Assembly: GCA_964615765.1 (NCBI GenBank)
Contig: CAZTQN010000006.1
Coordinates: 88,412-152,411, forward strand
Length of the DNA: 64,000 bases
Direction of reading: 5' to 3'
Source: CAZTQN01 sp964615765
GTDB lineage: Bacteria; Planctomycetota; Phycisphaerae; Phycisphaerales; UBA1924
Shown here: positions 62,093 to 64,000 of the stretch, one piece after another
Layout of the letters: every line of letters begins with the position of its first letter
Position numbering within the stretch: the stretch's first letter is position 1
Program-made: the position numbers and the translations under genes
The notes under the pieces: generated by a model
Told to the model about the DNA's origin: nothing
Databases searched by the model: none
Seen by the model: the letters and a program-made list of their open reading frames with translations, nothing else

Positions 62093-64000
62093 TCAGTGTA
62101 ACAAATCGCCCGCCCGCCCCGCGCCCGCCTCATACACCCGCACCTCGCCGAACCAGTCCACGCTTACCAGCGTCCCCGTCGCCGCATCCGCCGTGAGCGA
62201 TGTCACGCTCGCGCGGTGCCCCTTCAGCACCAGCAGTTCCTCCCCGCTCCGCACATCCAGGATCCGCACGGCCCGATCGCCCCCACCGATCGCCAGCCGC
62301 GTGTCATCAATAAACGCCGCGGCGAACACCGGCCCCAGCGCCGCGCTCGACCGCGACCGCTCCTGCAGCGTCTCCGCCGACAGCACCCGCACCGTCCCCG
62401 ACTCGCCCACCACCGCCACCAGCCGCCCGTCCGGACTCACCGCGCCCGAGTGCAGCGTCGCGCCGATCTCCACCATCGCCGCGCTCTCTTCCGTGAGCGC
62501 ATTCATCCGCCCCGCGTCGCCCGTGCTCATCCTTCCCACGCGCCCGTCCGACCACACCACCACCACATCCTCCCCCGCGCCCGCCCTCCGCGGCACAAGC
62601 ATCGCCCGCGCCACCGACGCCTCACGCTTCCCGCTCTGCGCCAGCACCTCGCCCGACGGCCACGCCAGCGTCATCACCGACCCATCGATCATCCCGAGCA
62701 CCAGCGCCTCCCCGCCGCGTGCCAGCGCCATCGACGCCACGCCCGGCCCGTCCAGCGGCACCGACACCGCCCCGCCGCCGCGCCGGTCATCCACCCTCAA
62801 CCACGGCACATGCCCGGCGCTGATCAGCCGACCATCGCCATCGACCGCGACATCGCGCGATTGCCGCGCCGCAAACTGCGCCGCCGTCTCCACGCGTTCT
62901 CGCCCAAGCCGCAGCACGCCCACCCGCTCCGCCCCGATCACGCCCACCACGCCGCGCTCCAGCATCCGCACCACCGGCGCGCCCAGCGACACCGACCCGA
63001 ACTCCACCGCCCCCGCCCGCTTCCGCGGCGACCACACCCGCAGCCTCGAGAACGCCCCCGTCGTCACGATCCGCTCAGCCGTCGGCCAATGCACCGAGCG
63101 GAACTGATCCGGCTCGCCGCGCAGCGTCAACACGCTGTTGCCCGTTTCCAGATCCCACAGCACCAGCAGCCCGTCGCGCCCGCCCGTCGCCAGCGTCCGC
63201 CCGTCCGGGCTCACGCTCATCACCAGCACCGAGCGGTCCAGCCCCGTGAGCGCCCGCTCAACACCGCTCTCCGGCGCTTCGCCGCGCGTCCACACCACTA
63301 GCCCCGCGCGCACCGTCGCCGCCGCCACGCGCCGCCCGTCCGGGCTCACCGCGGCGGACGTCACGTGCACCCCGTTCAGATCCAGCGCCCGCCCGTCCAC
63401 GCGGCTCCACGTCCGCGTATCCCACAGCGTGACGACGCCGTCCACCGTTCCGGTGGTCATTAGGAGCCGCCCGTTATCACAGAACGCCATCGACGCCACA
63501 TCGCGCCGGTGGGCCGCCCACACGTGCACCAACCGCCCGCCCACCACATCGAACACGCGCACGCGCCCGTCCACGCCGCCCGTCAGCATCCGCGTGCCAT
63601 CCGGCGAGAACACAACCGTGCGGCAGCCGATCGCCTTCGCTTCCGGCGTGTCCGCGTTCACCATCTCGCCCGTCTTTGCGCCCGTGTCCGGATCGAATCG
63701 GATCAGCTCTCCACCCGTCCCGTTCACCACCAGCACGCGTCCATCCGGCGACAGCACCGGCGCCCACAAATCCGGCCGCGGCAGCGTCGCCGTCCACGCG
63801 CGCACCCCACGCGTCACATCGATGCGCGTCAAGACCGCGTCGCTGGTGGCGACGATCGCCGCCGTTCCGTCCGCCGTCACCGCGCACGCCGCGACATCGC
63901 CCGGCGGGACCTCGATCGCCGCCAGCGCATCATCCGACTTGCGGTCCAGGTACCGCCACTCCCACCCGCGAAGGTCGGCCGGGCACTGCTCCAGCGAGCG
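62093..64000 (-). CDS. WD40-repeat protein, N-terminus beyond window edge
   Basis: At least 635 residues are visible; the frame stays open to base 64000, so GTG 63880 is not the true start. The visible N-terminus reads RSLEQCPADLRGWEWRYLDRK, the linker seen before WD40 propellers in many planctomycete kinase-type proteins, so the missing part may be a kinase or a TPR region. About 12-14 WD40-like blades follow, recognisable by VLSPDGRVLVVNG, VFSPDGTRMLTGGVDGRVRVFD, SVSPDGRTLATGGRDGLLVLWD and VSPDGRLVAVVGESGTVRV. Such propellers bind proteins. It is coupled to the downstream kinase gene. Confidence 0.85.
   Translation of the reverse strand, partial: RSLEQCPADLRGWEWRYLDRKSDDALAAIEVPPGDVAACAVTADGTAAIVATSDAVLTRIDVTRGVRAWTATLPRPDLWAPVLSPDGRVLVVNGTGGELIRFDPDTGAKTGEMVNADTPEAKAIGCRTVVFSPDGTRMLTGGVDGRVRVFDVVGGRLVHVWAAHRRDVASMAFCDNGRLLMTTGTVDGVVTLWDTRTWSRVDGRALDLNGVHVTSAAVSPDGRRVAAATVRAGLVVWTRGEAPESGVERALTGLDRSVLVMSVSPDGRTLATGGRDGLLVLWDLETGNSVLTLRGEPDQFRSVHWPTAERIVTTGAFSRLRVWSPRKRAGAVEFGSVSLGAPVVRMLERGVVGVIGAERVGVLRLGRERVETAAQFAARQSRDVAVDGDGRLISAGHVPWLRVDDRRGGGAVSVPLDGPGVASMALARGGEALVLGMIDGSVMTLAWPSGEVLAQSGKREASVARAMLVPRRAGAGEDVVVVWSDGRVGRMSTGDAGRMNALTEESAAMVEIGATLHSGAVSPDGRLVAVVGESGTVRVLSAETLQERSRSSAALGPVFAAAFIDDTRLAIGGGDRAVRILDVRSGEELLVLKGHRASVTSLTADAATGTLVSVDWFGEVRVYEAGAGRAGDLLH

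Overview
This window comes from a GC-rich bacterium, most likely a planctomycete of the Phycisphaerae type. That reading rests on the right half: a secreted Cys-repeat protein ending in a dockerin-like CPQDTNRDG tail, a Ser/Thr kinase next to a WD40 protein with the LRGWEW linker, DUF5682/DUF5691 proteins, and codons almost always ending in C or G. It is an inference from gene content, not a phylogeny.

Left accessory region (1-22.3 kb). A plasmid or integrative-element backbone comes first: a relaxase cut by the window edge, ParA with a small ribbon-helix-helix partner, a RepA-type initiator, DnaA boxes and direct repeats that look like a replication origin, and a DUF6932/Xre toxin-antitoxin-like pair behind a near-consensus promoter. 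A plus-strand metal-resistance block follows: a small Cys/His secreted protein, a TolC-MFP-RND efflux pump, two paralogous His-rich proteins, a 21-bp tandem repeat array, a Zn/Cd/Pb-type P-ATPase, a CCC-type membrane peptide, a MacAB-like ABC export system and a duplicated-domain secreted protein.

Middle accessory region (22.6-36.3 kb). A minus-strand copper/silver block is bounded by two direct copies of a 74-nt tRNA-like element, each followed by its own terminator. It holds copZ-csoR-HMA lipoprotein-outer-membrane barrel-copA, read from a promoter whose spacer contains a textbook CsoR/RcnR operator. A Cus-type pump is read from an upstream promoter that carries a second operator-like palindrome. 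The repeats look like attachment sites or a mobile tRNA-like RNA; no integrase is visible.

Right region (36.4-64 kb) looks like host chromosome: a translationally coupled five-gene operon (SWIM, DUF5691, MoxR ATPase, DUF5682, VWA), a regulator plus PDZ/hydrolase/BNR protein, a GH3 glycosidase, a CYP152 peroxygenase, an EamA transporter, a cluster of toxin-antitoxin genes with a broken hicA, purB, the Cys-repeat protein, and a kinase/WD40 pair running off the window.

The metal blocks combine cytoplasmic chaperoning (CopZ), inner-membrane ATPases, trans-envelope RND pumps and periplasmic His/Cys buffers, so the accessory DNA reads as a transferable multi-metal resistance island.
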